DNA of 8,218 nt, from contig JBBRHF010000187.1 in the NCBI GenBank assembly GCA_038223055.1, positions 1 through 8,218 of the forward strand, given 5' to 3'. Positions 5,765 to 8,218 of the stretch are shown one piece after another. A model generated the notes under the pieces. It did not search any database. It was not told the DNA's origin and saw nothing but the letters and a program-made list of their open reading frames with translations. Position 1 is the stretch's first letter; the number at the start of each line of letters is the position of its first letter. This DNA is from JBBRHF01 sp038223055. GTDB lineage: Bacteria > Actinomycetota > Actinomycetes > JACCUZ01. The position numbers and the translations under genes are program-made.

Positions 5765-7925
5765 ACGGCCCGGTGACCTGGTAGGTCAGTGGGCGGGGGT
5801 CTCCGGGTATGCGGGCGGGGGTGTTGTTGAGTTCGTCGGTGAGCAGGTGCAGGGCGCGGGCGATGCGGGGGCTGTCGGGGCGGTGCAGGGTGACGGTGAT
5901 CGCGGTGGGGGTGTAGGCCACGTGGCCGCCGAGGTGGAGCAGGTTGCGGGTGGTGGCCCGGAACTCGTTGGGGTCCCCCAGGTAGGCGTCCAGGTGTTGG
6001 GCGAGCCACGCTTCGGCGTTGAACGCGAGCAGCCGTAACACCATTTGCAGTCCGCGGCGCTCGATGCGGGGGCGGGCTCGCAGCGCGTCGGGGTCCAGGT
6101 CGGTGGCCCGCACTTTGGCCGGGATCGGTGCCAGCGCGGTCTTGGCCTCGGCCAGCGCGGCGGTCGCGGTGTCGATGCGTTTGTGGATGCCCGGTAGGGC
6201 GGCGTTCATCGTCTTGGGGGTGCCCGGGCCGGCGAACAGTTGGGGCATCGAGCGCTGCGCGGCGATGAGTTCGGCTTCGGCGGCGGCGACGGTCTTGCGG
6301 GCCGCGATCCGGGCCGGGTTGGGGACTTTACGGGTGTCCGGGCCGATGTTCATCACGTAGTCCGCGAGGGTGTCGATCCCGTTGTGCGCCGCGGCGTATT
6401 TGAACACGTTCTCGATCCGCCACCGGGACCGCAGCCAGCACAGCAGGGACGCACCGGTCGCGGTGAGGTCGCTGGTCAGGACCTGGAGCACCAGCTTGCC
6501 GTGTTCGTACAGGCTGAGCTGGCGGGCGTCGCCGTAGCCCTTGATGGCCACCGTCTCATCGGCCAGCATCAGATAGACCCGTTTCCCGTCGCGCACCGTC
6601 CACGAGCGCCGCGGGGTCGCGGTGACCGCGGCCAGGGGTGCCCGCCGGTAGGTGACCCAGTCCGCGCCCGCGTCGCGGCAGGCCCGGAACGCCTTGGGGT
6701 AGGCCCCGCCGCGGTCGAACCCGAGCAGCACCGGGGCGTCGGGGCCGAGGACCTCACGGAGTTGGGTGAGCACCCCGGGCAGGGTGGACACCAGCCCGGT
6801 GGGTTCCCCGGAGGCGAACACCACCGCCCGGCCGCGGGCGTCGGTGAGCAGGGTGTCATCGATCCCGGGTTCGGCGTGGCGGCGTCTGGTGTTCCAGCCC
6901 TTGGCGACCGGGCGGGCCCCGCTGTAGGCCACGAAGTGGTCATCCACGAAGTACACCGGGTCGGTGGCGGGGTCGGTGGCCAGCATCCCGGCGGCGAAAC
7001 CCCGTTGCAGCGCCAACGGATCCGACCCGTCGGCCAGCGCGGACAGCCGGGCCCGCAGGGTCGCCATCTGCGGGATCGCGCTCAGCCCGACCGCGGCCCC
7101 GGCGTCGGCGCGGCGCAAATGTTTGGTGCCCTCCACGGTGTCCACCCCCAACGCGAAACCCAGGGTGACCGTGGTCAACACCGCCAGGTCCCCGTAGCGG
7201 CGCGCCGGGCCCCCGGTCAGGGTCCCGAACAGGGCCTGGGCACCCACCCGGTGCAGGTATCCCAGCAGCAGCATCGCGCCGGCGTAGCGAGAAGGAAACG
7301 TGCCGGTGCCGACCCGCGCCGACCCCACGAAACCAGCCACCGGCCCGCCTTCTGCCGGCTCGCTTTCCGCCGGCTCGGGCTCACTTTCCGTTGCTCGCGC
7401 TGGCGCGGCCTCGGCCTCGGTCGCCGCCGGGCCGGTCTCGGGGGGCTCAGGGGCGCCCGGGTCGCCCAGGGTGGCCTGCCCGGCCACGGCGTTCGGGCGC
7501 GGCACCCCGGCCAGCGTGCGGGCCACCGTGGTGGCGTGCACGCCCAGGCGCGCCCCGATCGCGGTGTCGCTGAGCCCGCCCGCGCGCCAGGCCCGGGCTT
7601 TGGCCACATCCCCGGCGCTGACCGTGGGGGGCCGGCCGCGGCGGCGGGCCAGCCCGCCCGAGCCCTCCCGGCGGGCCCGGGCCCGCAGCATCGACACGTA
7701 CTCCTCGCTGATCCCCAGCACCTGGGCGACCCGGCGCCCGGTGAAGCCCATCCCGGGCAGGGTCACCGCCGCCAGGCTGCGCATACCCGAGTCCCCGGCG
7801 GCGTAGCTGTAGAGCACGGTGGACCCCACCGCGATGTACACCTGCCCAGTGACCTCCCCTGCGTGCAGGTCACTGGGCTCGGGCATGCCCCCCAGCATGG
7901 CCTGTACCGCGGGTCGGATGCTCAC
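5763..7925 (-). CDS. DDE transposase, large (~720 aa) actinobacterial type
   Basis: From GTG 7925 this is 720 residues. The N-terminal part has two helix-turn-helix-like units, near 62-83 (GRRVAQVLGISEEYVSMLR) and 116-140 (LSDTAIGARLGVHATTVART), which probably bind the element ends. A basic RRRGRPP patch lies between them. A Pro/Ala/Glu linker (about 153-196) joins this to an RNase H-like catalytic domain. The likely triad is Asp328 or Asp329 in VYFVDDHF, Asp404 in LLGFDRGGAYP and Glu505 in WRIENVFKYAAAHNGID, the last in the YREK-like context of IS4-superfamily enzymes. A helical Ala-rich segment (538-603) and a C-terminal domain follow. The frame extends upstream to 8051, but that leaves the element through its inverted repeat, so GTG 7925 is preferred. 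The gene has no frameshift and may be active. I could not assign an IS family. It points the same way as the operon beyond 5645. Confidence 0.85.
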   Translation of the reverse strand: MSIRPAVQAMLGGMPEPSDLHAGEVTGQVYIAVGSTVLYSYAAGDSGMRSLAAVTLPGMGFTGRRVAQVLGISEEYVSMLRARARREGSGGLARRRGRPPTVSAGDVAKARAWRAGGLSDTAIGARLGVHATTVARTLAGVPRPNAVAGQATLGDPGAPEPPETGPAATEAEAAPARATESEPEPAESEPAEGGPVAGFVGSARVGTGTFPSRYAGAMLLLGYLHRVGAQALFGTLTGGPARRYGDLAVLTTVTLGFALGVDTVEGTKHLRRADAGAAVGLSAIPQMATLRARLSALADGSDPLALQRGFAAGMLATDPATDPVYFVDDHFVAYSGARPVAKGWNTRRRHAEPGIDDTLLTDARGRAVVFASGEPTGLVSTLPGVLTQLREVLGPDAPVLLGFDRGGAYPKAFRACRDAGADWVTYRRAPLAAVTATPRRSWTVRDGKRVYLMLADETVAIKGYGDARQLSLYEHGKLVLQVLTSDLTATGASLLCWLRSRWRIENVFKYAAAHNGIDTLADYVMNIGPDTRKVPNPARIAARKTVAAAEAELIAAQRSMPQLFAGPGTPKTMNAALPGIHKRIDTATAALAEAKTALAPIPAKVRATDLDPDALRARPRIERRGLQMVLRLLAFNAEAWLAQHLDAYLGDPNEFRATTRNLLHLGGHVAYTPTAITVTLHRPDSPRIARALHLLTDELNNTPARIPGDPRPLTYQVTGP

Positions 7926-7931
7926 CCCCCG

Positions 7932-7940
7932 ATCATACCA
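7932..7940 (-). promoter_or_regulatory. Extended -10 promoter for leaderless transposase expression
   Basis: The minus strand reads TGGTATGAT, an extended -10 (TGn plus TATGAT, one mismatch from consensus). Six bases (cggggg) separate it from GTG 7925. Transcription would start at or near the G of GTG, giving a leaderless mRNA, a common mode in actinobacteria. No good -35 was found. The box overlaps the inner edge of the inverted repeat, so transposase binding there could repress its own gene (inference). Confidence 0.55.
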
Positions 7941-7951
7941 AGTCTTAAACA
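7940..7951 (-). repeat. Right terminal inverted repeat of the insertion sequence
   Basis: Read on the minus strand it is TGTTTAAGACTT, matching the left end at eleven positions. It lies just upstream of the transposase -10 box. Confidence 0.55.
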
Positions 7952-8218
7952 CATTATGCAGGGACTCGCCGGGCGGAACCCGTTCAGGGCAAACCAGAAT
8001 TGAGGTGGACACGCCGACGCCGGCCATAGTCTCTGCCGAAGCCGCAGACAACCCGACCCGGTCTCCCAGCTCCCAAGATGTCCGCGCCCGGACACCGACG
8101 CGAGAACAACAACGTCCCGTCCAGGACGACGCCCGAGTTTCAATAGTTACGCAGGACCAGACCGGCCGCGAAACCCCAGGTCACAGCACTGATGCCGGAC
8201 TACTTCAGGAGATCTGAG
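7952..8218. other. Right flank of the insertion sequence, no recognised gene
   Basis: A plus-strand frame is open from inside the element through this flank to TGA 8215-8217. It could encode a Pro/Thr/Asp/Glu-rich peptide of about 70 residues from GTG 8007, but it has no recognisable motif and mixed third-base use. An AGGAG at 8207-8211 lies near the window end and might serve a gene starting just beyond it. Nothing firm can be called. Confidence 0.35.

Larger units (their letters stand above)
5754..7951 (-). mobile_element. Complete-looking insertion sequence (~2.2 kb), family unassigned
   Basis: The element is bounded by imperfect inverted repeats: TGTTGAGACTT at 5754-5764 and, on the opposite strand, TGTTTAAGACTT at 7951-7940. 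It carries one large transposase gene filling nearly its whole length. The transposase stop (5763-5765) overlaps the inner part of one repeat. GC content is visibly higher than in the neighbouring ABC operon. No clear target-site duplication is present: the flanks read gatcac on one side and cattat on the other. The exact ends could therefore be off by a few bases, or the copy may have recombined. Confidence 0.65.

Noticed and set aside
5746..7959. Target-site duplication around the insertion sequence
   Set aside because: Flanks gatcac and cattat share at most two bases (CA) depending on where the ends are set, which is not meaningful.
6240..8003. 587-codon open frame on the plus strand
   Set aside because: It is antisense to the transposase. 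Its translation is Gly/Pro/Arg/His-rich without domain pattern, while the minus-strand frame has clear HTH and DDE motifs. Long antisense frames are expected at this GC content.
7926..8051. 42-residue N-terminal extension of the transposase
   Set aside because: It would cross the terminal inverted repeat into flanking DNA; a GTG start with a -10 box six bases upstream fits better.
8192..8218. Gene start running off the right edge (ATG 8192)
   Set aside because: Nine codons only, with a poorly spaced ribosome-binding site; too short to support.

Overview
The window is high-GC DNA with GC-rich third codon positions, frequent GTG/TTG starts and one gene that looks leaderless. Together with the protein families seen, this points to an actinobacterium; the genus cannot be told from the sequence. 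It reads as an accessory, mobile-element-rich region rather than a core chromosomal one. No rRNA, tRNA or CRISPR array was seen.

Layout from left to right. (1) Positions 3-119 hold the C-terminal tail of a transposase gene cut by the window edge, probably IS701-like, with its likely element end at about 118-137. (2) Positions 217-1317 (+) encode a coiled-coil plus CHAT (caspase-like peptidase) protein. Its His/Cys dyad is intact, but its first ~17 codons appear to lie in another frame starting at 224, so the 5' end is probably frameshifted. (3) Positions 1318-1619 have no convincing gene but contain a cluster of GGACGGGC 8-mers and a 9-bp-arm palindrome. (4) Positions 1620-2255 (+) encode a small stand-alone primase/polymerase (Prim-Pol) with its catalytic residues in place. 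(5) On the minus strand, 5645 down to 2365 looks like a three-gene operon: a secreted 103-aa protein with a signal peptide, an ABC ATPase, and a ten-segment FtsX-type permease translationally coupled to the ATPase. (6) Positions 5754-7951 form a complete-looking insertion sequence encoding a ~720-aa DDE transposase (minus strand). It has imperfect terminal inverted repeats and an extended -10 box placed for leaderless translation. (7) Positions 7952-8218 are the far flank, with no recognised gene.

How the parts may work together (inference). The secreted protein, ATPase and permease have the plan of a bacteriocin-like or secreted-effector locus with its own MacB/FtsX-type transporter. The insertion sequence lies directly upstream on the same strand, so it may alter that operon's expression. 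The CHAT protein is a plausible stress-response or anti-phage protease. The Prim-Pol gene with iteron-like repeats upstream resembles a replication module of an integrative or plasmid element, but no integrase or transfer gene is visible here.
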